Shown here: positions 8,741-17,337 of the stretch, one piece after another
Layout of the letters: each line of letters begins with the position of its first letter
How positions within the stretch are numbered: position 1 is the first letter of the stretch
Source of the DNA: Streptomyces sp. AV19
Lineage (GTDB): Bacteria > Actinomycetota > Actinomycetes > Streptomycetales > Streptomycetaceae
Length of the DNA: 60,691 nucleotides
Direction of reading: 5' to 3'
Assembly: GCF_015999245.1 (NCBI RefSeq)
Contig: NZ_JAEAMR010000022.1
Span: forward strand, 225,024 to 285,714
Translations under genes and position numbers: made by a program
Notes under the pieces: model-generated
What the model saw: only the letters and a program-made list of their open reading frames with translations
Told to the model about the DNA's origin: nothing
Databases searched by the model: none

Positions 8741-9409
8741 TCAGGGCGTTCCGTCAGTGAGGTCGGTGACGAACCTACGCGCCTGACCGCGCGTGACCGG
8801 GGTGACCCCGTGGATGACCTGCGCCCCGTAGACCAGGGCCACGCCCGCCCCAGCAGGGGTGATCCAGCGCGTGGTCGGGGCGTCCGCGAGCCAGTCCGGT
8901 TCGGCGTAGTGGTGGCCTGCGATGAGGCTCTCGTGCGGCAGGGAGCGGCTGAGGGACGTCCCCGGATGGTAGCCCTCGGCTTCGCCCAGTACCTTCCCCG
9001 TCCATGGCAGCGGGCTCGACGAGGTCTCCACGTAGAACTGCCCGCCCTCCTCGGCAGCCGTGATGGTTACCCCGATCCGCCCGAGCCGCCTGGGCCGGAC
9101 GTCCGGTTCCGGGATCCCGTCCAGGTGCCGCGGCACTTCCTCGCCCGCCGCCAGTTCGATGTACTTCCACGGCGCGTCGGCCGTCACCGACGGCATGCCG
9201 CGCCGCATGGCGGGCAGGGCACGGGCCGTGGCGTGCCGCAGGATCTCGTCGGCCGCTGCCGGTGCCGGGAGGGTCTCCGCCTGGGTACGGGGCCGCCAGC
9301 CGGTGGCACGCAGCTCCGCGTCCATGATCTTGACGAGTTGAGCGAGCTCCTCGGCGGTCAGGAACTCCTCGACCGTCTGGATGGCCAGGGTCTCACTGAT
9401 GTGGATCAC
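8741..9409 (-). CDS. 2-oxoglutarate/Fe(II) oxygenase-like protein
   Basis: 222 residues resembling prolyl-4-hydroxylase-like dioxygenases. The iron facial triad is visible as H95-x-D97 (VPRHLDG) and H200 (QVIHGVTP), followed by an Arg about 11 residues later (QARRF) that would bind the 2-oxoglutarate carboxylate. The N-terminal helices (TVEEFLTAEELAQLVKIMD) match the usual start of the P4Hc fold. ATG 9409 begins the best frame. The substrate is unknown: a small hydroxylated metabolite or a peptide side chain is possible. It stands alone in the accessory block. Confidence 0.7.
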   Translation of the reverse strand: MIHISETLAIQTVEEFLTAEELAQLVKIMDAELRATGWRPRTQAETLPAPAAADEILRHATARALPAMRRGMPSVTADAPWKYIELAAGEEVPRHLDGIPEPDVRPRRLGRIGVTITAAEEGGQFYVETSSSPLPWTGKVLGEAEGYHPGTSLSRSLPHESLIAGHHYAEPDWLADAPTTRWITPAGAGVALVYGAQVIHGVTPVTRGQARRFVTDLTDGTP

Positions 9410-9766
9410 AATGCCCCCTCGGGCGGACGGGGAGGGCCCGCGACTGCGGGCCCCGGCTTCGTTCTCCTCGCTTCCACTCTCCCCACGACGATGGTGGGGC
9501 GGCCAGGCTCAGATGCGCCAACCTGCTGCGCCAGGACTGCCGGAGGATTCCGCTTGCCGCAAGGTGCTGCGGCCGGGGGCGGGCGAGGGCTGACGGGGCG
9601 AGGGCCGCCGAAGGCGGTGAACGGGCTGCCGTCCCGGCGGCGGTGGCCCGGCCCCGGCAAGACTGCGGGGCTCTATGCAGCGCCGAGGGCTGATCCGTGA
9701 AAAGGAATCCGTCACCCACCGTAGGCACGCCCCAGGCATAGGGTGTTCGCTAATCTGTGCGGCGAG
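9410..9766. other. Intergenic region with TetR 3'-end remnants and promoter of the toxin operon
   Basis: Holds the 33-bp TetR-end copy (9561-9593) and the 17-bp exact repeat (9684-9700). A TAATCT box at 9751-9756 lies just before the first toxin-operon gene and could be its -10. No intact gene is seen. Confidence 0.5.
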
Positions 9767-10171
9767 GTGAATGTGGTGACGTTGAGCCAGGAGAAGGCCG
9801 CTTTATACGCGTTGCGGGGGAAGCCGACCGCCGTCGTCGGCGAGTTCCGGCGTTCAGCGGTGCTCGTGCCGCTTGACGAGCGTGGCGGGTTGTGGACGTC
9901 CGCGTACGGCGGGCTGTGGTGGATCCATGCGTTCTCGGACGAGTCCGCGCTGGCGCGGTTCGCGGCGCATCGCCCGGAAAGGGCGGGCGCCGATTGGGAG
10001 TTCGTCACCGTCCTGGGTGCGCGGTTGCTGGACGTGGTCGTTCCGGCCGTCGGTGAGCCCACGGGTGTGGCCCTGGACGTGGGCAGCGACACCCCTTTCT
10101 TCCTGCCGCCGGTGGCGGGCGTCGTGCCGGACGGAGCAGTGGTCGACACCGGGGAGGGTGCGGCGTCATGA
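9767..10171 (+). CDS. SseB-like small protein, first gene of the Rhs toxin operon
   Basis: 134 residues from GTG 9767 (a GTG at 9743 would add 8). The segment RRSAVLVPLDERGGLWTSAYGGLWWIHAFSDESAL resembles the SseB N-terminal fold, in which a strand of the form 'vlvPv' is followed by the protein's name-giving A-F-T-S-like stretch. No signal peptide. It overlaps the next gene by 4 nt (ATGA), so it is translationally coupled to the toxin locus. An accessory or chaperone role in loading the T7SS substrate is inferred from position only. Confidence 0.6.
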   Translation: MNVVTLSQEKAALYALRGKPTAVVGEFRRSAVLVPLDERGGLWTSAYGGLWWIHAFSDESALARFAAHRPERAGADWEFVTVLGARLLDVVVPAVGEPTGVALDVGSDTPFFLPPVAGVVPDGAVVDTGEGAAS

Positions 10172-10710
10172 GCGAGGACCTCAAGGCGGATCCCGAGGCG
10201 CTGGGACAGATCGCGAAGGGCATCACGGGTGCGCTGTCCGAGCTGAAGGAGCTCGGGATGATCGGCGAGTCCCAGGCCGGCCGCGGTTTCTCCGAACTCG
10301 CGCTGAACGGGCTGGAGACCGGACACGACGGACTCAAGGACGCGCTGAAGGAGTTCTGCGACCGCTGGGAGTGGGGCGTGCGCTCCCTGGTCCGCGACGG
10401 CAATCAGTTCGCCCGTCGGGTCGGGCTCTCGGCGGGGGCCTATTACGAGAACGACCAGTACATCAAGGGAACGTTGAAGGTCGGTGTGGCCGCTTTCGCC
10501 GCCGATCCGACGCTCTCCGACGAGCAGGTCGAGAAGATGTCGATGGACGAGATCGCGGATCACGGGAACTTCGCGCACATCGATTACAGCGGTAAGTCCT
10601 TCGACCGCTCCTTCGACCACATGGTCGAGACGAACAAGAACATCGCCAAGGACACCTACGAGTCCCACCGCGACGAACTGAACGTCATCCGGCGCGCGGG
10701 TGAGCGCTGA
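10168..10710 (+). CDS. Helical WXG/ESX-like accessory protein of the toxin operon
   Basis: 180 residues, mostly alpha-helical. The first about 95 residues look like a WXG100-type hairpin: helix, short turn, then an aromatic/Trp-containing second helix (CDRWEWGVRSLVRDGNQFARRVGLSAGAYYEND). It overlaps the gene before by 4 nt and the toxin by 1 nt (TGATG). Such small helical partners usually pair with the helical N-terminus of T7SS substrates for export, so it is probably co-secreted with, or targets, the Rhs protein. That role is inference. Confidence 0.65.
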   Translation: MSEDLKADPEALGQIAKGITGALSELKELGMIGESQAGRGFSELALNGLETGHDGLKDALKEFCDRWEWGVRSLVRDGNQFARRVGLSAGAYYENDQYIKGTLKVGVAAFAADPTLSDEQVEKMSMDEIADHGNFAHIDYSGKSFDRSFDHMVETNKNIAKDTYESHRDELNVIRRAGER

Positions 10711-13700
10711 TGGACTTCTCACTCGGCGGCCTCAAGCGCGGCGTCGACAAGCTCGGCGACAAAGCCGAAGACCTGTGGGACGAGGGCAAGAAACAGGTCG
10801 GCAAGGGCGTCAACTACGCCGCCCATGAGATCGGCGACGGCCTGGACAAGGTCGGCCTGCACGACATGGCCGAGACCGTGGACGACCTCGGCGACCACGT
10901 TGCCAACCGCCTCGGCGCCCACGTCAACGAAAAGCAACTCGGCGAGACCGAGGACCCCAAGGACCTCATCCACGGAAGCACGAGCCGGATCCAGTCCGCC
11001 GCCTCCCACCTCACCGATTTCGCCGGCGCGTTCGGACGCGTCGGTCAAGGCATGTCGAACCTGGACTCCGACCACTGGAAGGGCAAGGGCGCCGACGCCT
11101 TCCGCGAGAAGTTCGCGATGCACCCCAAGCAATGGCTCCAGTCCCAGCAGGCGTGCGAGGAGGCGGCCAAGGCCCTCAAGGCGTACGAGCACACCGTGCG
11201 CTGGGCCCAGGGCAAGGCCAGGGAGGCCATCGCCACCTACAAGGCGGGCAAGGAAGCCCAGAAGAAGGCCTTCGACGCCTACAAGGCCCAAGTGGACGCC
11301 TTCAACGACGCCGCCGAGACGTACAACGCGAAGCTGGAGAAAGGCGAGAATCCCGGCACCCGCCCCACCCCGCCCGGATCCTGCCCCAACGTCGGCGCGG
11401 ACAAAATCCAAGCAGCCCAGGAAATGCTCACCGAGGCCCGCAAACAGCGCAACTCCGCCGCCGAAACGGCCGCCTCAGCCCTCCGCAACGCGCTGCGCAA
11501 CGCCCCGAAGAAGCCGGAGTTCACCGACCGGATGGGGATGAACCTCGACGACCTTCAGCAAGCCGGAGCCGTCGAAGTCACCCATTTCGCGGGCGGTTTC
11601 GCGAAGGGCGCCGCGGACACGGTCAAGTTTGCCCGCACGATCATCCCGATCGACCCGTACAACGTCACGCACCCGGCCCTCTATCTGGACCACATGACGA
11701 ACCTCGGCGCGGGCTTCGTCACCCTGGCCAACCACCCGGACCAGATCCCGTCCACGCTCCTCGGCACCGGCTGGGGCAAGGACCCGTCCGAGGCCGCCGG
11801 CCGCCTGGGCTTCGACGCGCTGACCGCCATGGCGACGGGCGGAACGAGCGCGGGCGGCGCCGCGGCCCGCCGGATGGCGATGAACGCGGCGAGGAAGGGG
11901 ATGGAGGACGCGGCCGAAGGAGCTGCCGAGAGCGCGGCCCGCAAGGCTGCCAAGGACTTCGCGGACGAGCCGAAGACCCACCCGGAGAAGGTGGAGACCG
12001 GCGGTACGGACCCAGTGGATGTCGTCACGGGGCGCATGTTCCTGCCGCAGACGGACGTGTCCCTGCCCGGCGCGCTCCCCCTGGTCTTCTCCCGTCATGT
12101 GAAGTCCGGCTACCAGTGCGGCAGATGGTTCGGTCCGTCCTGGGCAAGCACCGTGGACCAGCGCCTGGAGATCGACACCGAAGGCGTCATCTTCGTCGAC
12201 GAACACGGCCGGCTCCTGGAATACCCCCACCCGGTCCCGGGCGTCCCCACCCTCCCTGTGCAGGGCCCTCGATGGCCCCTGGACCTGTCTCCCGACGGCA
12301 CCTACACCGTCCACATCCCCGAAGCGGGCCACACGCGGCACTTCGCTTCCTACGGAGCGGAGGACATCGCCCTCCTCGAGGAGATCACCGACCGCAACGG
12401 CCACCGCATCACCTTCGATTACGCCACCGACGGCACCCCGACCGGCATCACCCACCACTCCGGCCGTCACATCCGCATCACCACGCACGCGGGCAGGATC
12501 ACGGCCCTGCACCTGGCGGACACGGAGCTGGTCCGCTACGGCTACACCGACGGCAACCTGACCGAGGTCTACAACTCCTCCGGCCGACCGCTCCGTTTCG
12601 CCTACGACGAGCGCGGCCGGGTCATCTCCTGGACGGACCGCGACCACACCCACTACCAGTACGTCTACGACGACCAGGACCGCTGCGTCTTCGAGTCGGG
12701 CACCGAGGGGCACATGCGCTGCGCCCTCGAATACGGCGCCCGCGACCCCGAAACGGGCCTGCGCGTCACACGCGTCACGGACTCACTCGGCAACACCAGC
12801 GCCTACACCGTCAACGACCGTTCCCAGATCGTCGCCGAAACAGACCCGACCGGCGCGACGATGCTCTTCACCTGGGACCGCCACGACCTCTTGCTGTCGC
12901 GGACGGACCCCTTGGGCCGCGCGACGGAGTACGCCTACGACGCAGGCGGCCGCCTGACAACGGTGACCCGCCCCGACGGCCTGACCCTCGCGGCCACCCT
13001 CGACGAACTCGGCCTCCCGGAGACGACAACCGGCCCGGACGGCACCGTATGGCGCCACACCTACGACGGGGCCGGCAACCGCACCTCCACCACCGATCCC
13101 ACCGGCGCGACCACGTCCTACGCCTACGACACCGAGGGCCACCTCACATCCGTCACCGACGCACTGGGCAACACCACCCGCGTCACCTGCGACACGGCCG
13201 GCCTGCCGATCGAGACCACCGACCCTCTGGGCGGGGTGACGACCTCCCACCGTGACGCCTTCGGCCGCGTCGTCGCCGTCACCGACCCGCTCGGCAACAC
13301 GACCCGCCTCGCCTGGACCGTGGAAGGCCAACTGGCCCACCGCATCGCCCCGGACGGCGCGGAGGAACACTGGACCTACGACGGCGAAGGCAACTGCACC
13401 GCCTACACCGACGCCCTCGGCGCCGAGACGCACTACGAGTACGGCCCCTTCGATCAGTTGACGGCGAAGACCGGCCCGGACGGCGTCCGCTACGAGTTCA
13501 CCCACGACACGTCGTTACGCCTGCGCCGGGTCACCAACCCCCAGGGTCTGACCTGGGACTACGCCTACGACCCGGCGGGCCGCCTCATGGCGGAGACCGA
13601 CTTCGACGGCCGCACGCTCACTTACGCGCACGATGCGGCGGGCCGGCTCATCTCCCGCACGAACGGCCTGGGCGACACGATCTCGTACGAGTACGACGCG

Positions 13701-15401
13701 CTGGGCAACCTGGTGACCAAAACCGCAGGCGACGCGGTCACCACCTACACCCACGACGCGACAGGCCACCTGCTACAGGCCACCGGCCCGGACGCGACCC
13801 TGGTCTACAGCCGGGACCGCCTGGGCAGGGTCAAGTCCGAGACGACCAACGGCCGCACCCTTACGTACGCATACGACCTGCTGAGCCGCCGAGTACGCCG
13901 CACCACCCCGGCCGGAGCGCTGACCACCTGGACTTACGACGCGGCGGGCAACTGCACGTCGCTGACCGCCTCCGGTCACACCTTCGCCATGGAACACGAC
14001 GCTGCGGGCCGCGAGATCGCCCGCCACTTCGGCGAAGACCTGACCCTCGCACACCACTGGGATCCGGCCGGCCGCCTGCAATCACAGAGCCTGACCAACG
14101 GCCCGACGTCCCTCCACCACCGCGCGTACGCCTACCGCCCCGACGGCCACCTCACCGGCATCACAGACACCACGACCGGCACCCGCACCTTCGGCCTCGA
14201 CGCGGCGGGCCGGGTAACCGCCGTCCACGCCCACGGCTGGACCGAACGCTACGCCTACGACGCGGCAGGCAACCAGACGGAAGCAACCTGGCCAACCGAT
14301 CACCCGGGCGCGGAATCCCAGGGCTCCCGCACCTACACCGCCACCCGCATCACCCGTGCGGGCAACGTCCGTTACGAGCACGACGCGCAGGGCCGCGTCA
14401 TCCTCCGCCAGAAGACCCGCCTGTCCCGCAAGCCGGACACCTGGCGCTACGAATGGAACGCGGAAGACCAACTCACCGCGGTGGTCACCCCGGACGGCAC
14501 CCGCTGGCGCTACCTCTACGACCCCCTGGGCCGCCGAATAGCCAAGCAACGCCTCACGGATACGGACGAGGTGGCCGAACAGGTGGACTTCACCTGGGAC
14601 GGCCCCACCCTCACCGAACAAATCACCACCGCCTCCTCCCTCCCCAACCCCGTCACCCTCACCTGGGACCACGACGGCTTCCACCCCATCGCCCAGACCG
14701 AACGAACATCGGCAGCCGACGCGTCCCAACGCGAAATCGACCGCCGGTTCTTCGCCATCATCACCGACCTCGTCGGCACCCCCACAGAACTCATCGACGA
14801 AACAGGCACCACAGCCTGGCGCACCCGCACCACCCTCTGGGGAACTACCGCGTGGGCAACGGACAGCACGGCCTACACCCCACTCCGCTTCCCCGGCCAA
14901 TACTTCGACCCGGAAACCGGCCTCCACTACAACTTCCATCGCCACTACGACCCCGAGACGGCTCGCTACACTGCCTCAGACCCACTGGGCCTCAGCCCGT
15001 CCCCAAATCCGTCAGCCTACGTCCACAACCCGCATACGTGGACTGACCCCTTCGGTCTGGCTCCTTGCCCCAAGGGGAAGTGGGAAGCAAAGGCCGACTT
15101 CTCAAGCCAGAAAATAATGAGGAAGAAATACGCCAAGCATGCGCACGATTTTCTGGATAACCCAGGAAATGTCAATGGGAGCAATCTGCGGGCGTTCGAA
15201 CAGGCGATGCGTCAGCATATGGCCGCCCCAGACACCAAGGTATTTCGATTCGAGCACCGCAACCAGGGGCCTGCCGTAGGGTTTATTGATTCACAATCAA
15301 TGAAGATGGTCATGCTTCACTCAGACGGAAGCTTTTGGTCCGCATGGAAACTCGGAGACAAGCAGTTCTCGGGCATCGTTGACAAGGGGTACTTGCGATG
15401 A
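10710..15401 (+). CDS. T7SS-type Rhs polymorphic toxin with colicin D-like tRNase C-terminus
   Basis: 1563 residues. Residues 1-280 are helical, with a WXG-type turn (DSDHWKGKGADAFREKF, about 117-133) of the 'putative T7SS-secreted' kind. Residues about 430-510 start the Rhs shell (DPVDVVTGRMF), about 530-1390 hold YD repeats, and the core closes with DPLGLSPSPNPSAYVHNP near 1424 and DPFGL. After it comes a toxin tip of about 110 residues. K1476-H1477 in KKYAKHAHDFL and S1544-A-W1546-K in SFWSAWKLGDKQ match the Lys/His and Ser-x-Trp positions recalled for colicin D, which cleaves tRNA-Arg anticodon loops. The tip is visibly less GC-rich than the Rhs body, consistent with tip exchange. Immunity overlaps by 4 nt. 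Confidence 0.88.
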   Translation: MDFSLGGLKRGVDKLGDKAEDLWDEGKKQVGKGVNYAAHEIGDGLDKVGLHDMAETVDDLGDHVANRLGAHVNEKQLGETEDPKDLIHGSTSRIQSAASHLTDFAGAFGRVGQGMSNLDSDHWKGKGADAFREKFAMHPKQWLQSQQACEEAAKALKAYEHTVRWAQGKAREAIATYKAGKEAQKKAFDAYKAQVDAFNDAAETYNAKLEKGENPGTRPTPPGSCPNVGADKIQAAQEMLTEARKQRNSAAETAASALRNALRNAPKKPEFTDRMGMNLDDLQQAGAVEVTHFAGGFAKGAADTVKFARTIIPIDPYNVTHPALYLDHMTNLGAGFVTLANHPDQIPSTLLGTGWGKDPSEAAGRLGFDALTAMATGGTSAGGAAARRMAMNAARKGMEDAAEGAAESAARKAAKDFADEPKTHPEKVETGGTDPVDVVTGRMFLPQTDVSLPGALPLVFSRHVKSGYQCGRWFGPSWASTVDQRLEIDTEGVIFVDEHGRLLEYPHPVPGVPTLPVQGPRWPLDLSPDGTYTVHIPEAGHTRHFASYGAEDIALLEEITDRNGHRITFDYATDGTPTGITHHSGRHIRITTHAGRITALHLADTELVRYGYTDGNLTEVYNSSGRPLRFAYDERGRVISWTDRDHTHYQYVYDDQDRCVFESGTEGHMRCALEYGARDPETGLRVTRVTDSLGNTSAYTVNDRSQIVAETDPTGATMLFTWDRHDLLLSRTDPLGRATEYAYDAGGRLTTVTRPDGLTLAATLDELGLPETTTGPDGTVWRHTYDGAGNRTSTTDPTGATTSYAYDTEGHLTSVTDALGNTTRVTCDTAGLPIETTDPLGGVTTSHRDAFGRVVAVTDPLGNTTRLAWTVEGQLAHRIAPDGAEEHWTYDGEGNCTAYTDALGAETHYEYGPFDQLTAKTGPDGVRYEFTHDTSLRLRRVTNPQGLTWDYAYDPAGRLMAETDFDGRTLTYAHDAAGRLISRTNGLGDTISYEYDALGNLVTKTAGDAVTTYTHDATGHLLQATGPDATLVYSRDRLGRVKSETTNGRTLTYAYDLLSRRVRRTTPAGALTTWTYDAAGNCTSLTASGHTFAMEHDAAGREIARHFGEDLTLAHHWDPAGRLQSQSLTNGPTSLHHRAYAYRPDGHLTGITDTTTGTRTFGLDAAGRVTAVHAHGWTERYAYDAAGNQTEATWPTDHPGAESQGSRTYTATRITRAGNVRYEHDAQGRVILRQKTRLSRKPDTWRYEWNAEDQLTAVVTPDGTRWRYLYDPLGRRIAKQRLTDTDEVAEQVDFTWDGPTLTEQITTASSLPNPVTLTWDHDGFHPIAQTERTSAADASQREIDRRFFAIITDLVGTPTELIDETGTTAWRTRTTLWGTTAWATDSTAYTPLRFPGQYFDPETGLHYNFHRHYDPETARYTASDPLGLSPSPNPSAYVHNPHTWTDPFGLAPCPKGKWEAKADFSSQKIMRKKYAKHAHDFLDNPGNVNGSNLRAFEQAMRQHMAAPDTKVFRFEHRNQGPAVGFIDSQSMKMVMLHSDGSFWSAWKLGDKQFSGIVDKGYLR

Positions 15402-16219
15402 ACATCCCCGACTGGGGGTCCACACGGAGTCGCCACCTACGAAGCATCCTCACGCGCGACCCTTGGTTCTTCAGCTCTGCCTGGATTACCGAGAAAGACA
15501 AGGGAGTAGTGCCCTTTTCAGCGCAGTCGACCCTCGATCGAAACCTGATCAGACGCTTGAGCTCGGCCGCGCAGCACGCCAGCCACGCATTCTTTCTTGC
15601 CAGCCGCCTGGATGTCGAGCGCGAGGAGGAACCAGTGATGCGAGTCCCGTCTACTCAAGAGGGGCTCGGGCGGATTCCATGGCACGGAGAGAACTACATC
15701 ATTGCGGTTCCGGATCTCTCCGGGGCGCTGCTTGTGACCGATCTCGGGTATTCACTGATGGGCGGGGTACACGAGTTCCTCAAACATGGAGTACCGGAGG
15801 GCTCAGATCAAGCCATCATCAATTTCAACCGATACGCGAAACGTGTTGGCCGGCATCTTCCGGATGTAGCGAAAATCGCCGCAAAGCTTCAGCCGAGTCA
15901 ATTTGCCTGGGGGCGGAGGAGTGAGGTGGCCGAGGGGACAGGCACAGCAGAACAGCTGTCCCTGATGACATCTTTTGCCAACAATGAAGTCAGCGCAGTG
16001 GACTTCGCCGCTGCGTGGCTACGTGCCCGACGGCGGTCCTTGGAGCACCCCGAACGTCTACGGGAACCGCTCGCGCGGGAGCTCGACAGGGTCTTCTATG
16101 CGATCGAGGACTACGAATTCGATCCCCAACTCCGAGAACCGGGTGATCTGACTGACGCGCAGCTGAAAGAAGCTGTCGAAGAGGCTCTGGCAGGCATCGA
16201 TTCGCTTGAGCGTGACTGA
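15398..16219 (+). CDS. Fused immunity protein: unknown N-domain plus colicin D-immunity-like C-domain
   Basis: 273 residues, overlapping the toxin stop by ATGA. Residues about 185-273 (SLMTSFANNEVSAVDFAAAWL...LDRVFYAIEDYEFDP...LREPGDLTDAQLKEAVEEAL) match the pattern of colicin D/E5-type immunity helices ('F..g.isa.dF...yl..r...LD.vF...d.y..dp.lre..dl...qL...v..aL'). The family is about 85-95 residues, so the N-terminal 180 residues are extra. They have a mixed alpha/beta look (YIIAVPDLSGALLVTDLGYSLMGG) that I do not recognise. They could be a second immunity domain or a binding module. Lower G+C than the chromosome matches the toxin tip. Confidence 0.78.
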   Translation: MNIPDWGSTRSRHLRSILTRDPWFFSSAWITEKDKGVVPFSAQSTLDRNLIRRLSSAAQHASHAFFLASRLDVEREEEPVMRVPSTQEGLGRIPWHGENYIIAVPDLSGALLVTDLGYSLMGGVHEFLKHGVPEGSDQAIINFNRYAKRVGRHLPDVAKIAAKLQPSQFAWGRRSEVAEGTGTAEQLSLMTSFANNEVSAVDFAAAWLRARRRSLEHPERLREPLARELDRVFYAIEDYEFDPQLREPGDLTDAQLKEAVEEALAGIDSLERD

Positions 16220-16298
16220 TCACGTGGTCAGGATGACATCGGGCCTACGGGGGAACGGTTCAGCCCGCGATCGCTTGCGCGGTTTCCTTCCGCCAGGA

Positions 16299-16738
16299 TC
16301 AGCGCATCCAGGCAGGTGAGTCGACTCCCCAAGACTCGTTGAGGCCGAGGCAGGCGGACAGGGACTCAGGGCCCAGGTCGTCCCACACGGACCGCAGATC
16401 GAACCCCCGGTCCGCCGCTATGAGTAGCGCCTCGAAGAATCCGGTGTGATCACGGCCGTGCTGTCTTCCTCGCTTCCGGTGGCCTGGAGCTTTTCCAGAA
16501 CACCGAGTACCTGCCGTCGCTCCTGCGAATTCATCGCGGAAGCGTTCTCGGCGAACGACCTCGAGAGGCTGCCCAGACGTACCGTCAGCGGAGGAACATC
16601 ATCCTCGTCGAATTCCATGGGGAGACCGAACTCGTCGGTTTCGGGCCCGCCTCGCCACATGTCGACTTCGGCCCGATCGCTGGCCGCCAGCACAGTACTT
16701 GCCTCGGTGAGCTCATTCCACCACGGAGGTGTTGACAT
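16299..16738 (-). pseudogene. Frameshifted DUF7674-like (immunity-type) gene
   Basis: The frame from ATG 16738 (RBS GGAGAAG) stays intact to 16418 and ends ...TAVITPDSSRRYS. In the adjacent frame it continues TGFFEALLIAADRGFDLRSVWDDLGPESLSACLGLNESW to a TGA at 16299-16301. That is the expected C-terminus of small DUF7674 proteins. An AC dinucleotide excess (or one lost base) near 16449 explains the break. It lies just after the toxin/immunity pair but on the other strand, like an orphan immunity gene. A sequencing error is possible. Confidence 0.72.
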
Positions 16739-16789
16739 TACTTCTCCTTCAGTGCGTTCTGCACGTCCCGCAGGATGTCTTGAGCCTCG

Positions 16790-17122
16790 CTACAATCCGC
16801 AAGGATCATCTGAGCTGGGGAGGTCCAGTTGGAAGGGAGAGCCGGAGCGATCCGGGGTCCAGCCCCGGCCCAGCGCGGTGCGGATGTGGTCCGCCACATC
16901 AGAGGGAAGCACCGGAACACTCGGTCTCCCGACCCAATTGCTCCCATGCGGACGGTCCGTGGTGACCACCAGCGTCGTTCCCGGACGATCCGCCTGCTCG
17001 ACGGCATAGGTGCACGGTGACCAGCACAACGCCTGGCTATAAGTGGGCCGCCGGCGCAGCCGCCACCGATACGCCACCCCGTCCACGACAATACGGCGCG
17101 AACCCTTCTTCCCCAGTGCCAC
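16790..17122 (-). CDS. Conserved small Streptomyces protein of unknown function
   Basis: 110 residues from GTG 17122, which has a strong AAGGAGG site 7 nt upstream. A longer frame from 17140 lacks one. The protein begins basic (ALGKKGSRRIVVDGVAYRWRLRRRP) and contains WSPCTYAVEQADRPGTTLVVTTDRPHGSNWVG and VPVLPSDVADHIRTALGRGWTP, a pattern I recall in many unannotated Streptomyces proteins. No signal peptide or membrane helix. It is encoded upstream of the broken DUF7674 gene on the same strand. Function unknown. Confidence 0.7.
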   Translation of the reverse strand: MALGKKGSRRIVVDGVAYRWRLRRRPTYSQALCWSPCTYAVEQADRPGTTLVVTTDRPHGSNWVGRPSVPVLPSDVADHIRTALGRGWTPDRSGSPFQLDLPSSDDPCGL

Positions 17123-17141
17123 AGCCCCTCCTTGGATCACC

Positions 17142-17330
17142 TCAGACGGTAACCCAGCGACGAACTACAACCGAACAGCAAGCCGTCCCACAAGCAATCC
17201 AAGGCCAGGGCGTGGTGAAAGAGTGCCGTTCTGCCGTCGAAGACCCAGAAGTCACGTCGTACTCTCCGGATCATCGAGCATGTAGTAGTCCCGCAATTCC
17301 AGGTGTGCAGTTGAGCGTTGGGCCTTTGCC
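17142..17330 (-). pseudogene. Remnant of a DUF6879-family gene
   Basis: One frame reads AKAQRSTAHLELRDYYMLDDPE (from about 17330) and then meets a stop. The next frame picks up RRDFWVFDGRTALFHHALAL and runs to a TGA at 17142-17144. In DUF6879 proteins, as I recall, the 'LE.RD.Y..DDP' and 'DFW.FDG..vl.hhf' motifs are about 70 residues apart. So the middle has been deleted and the frame lost. It follows the 17338-17931 gene on the same strand by only a few bases. Confidence 0.68.
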
Positions 17331-17337
17331 AGGGGCG

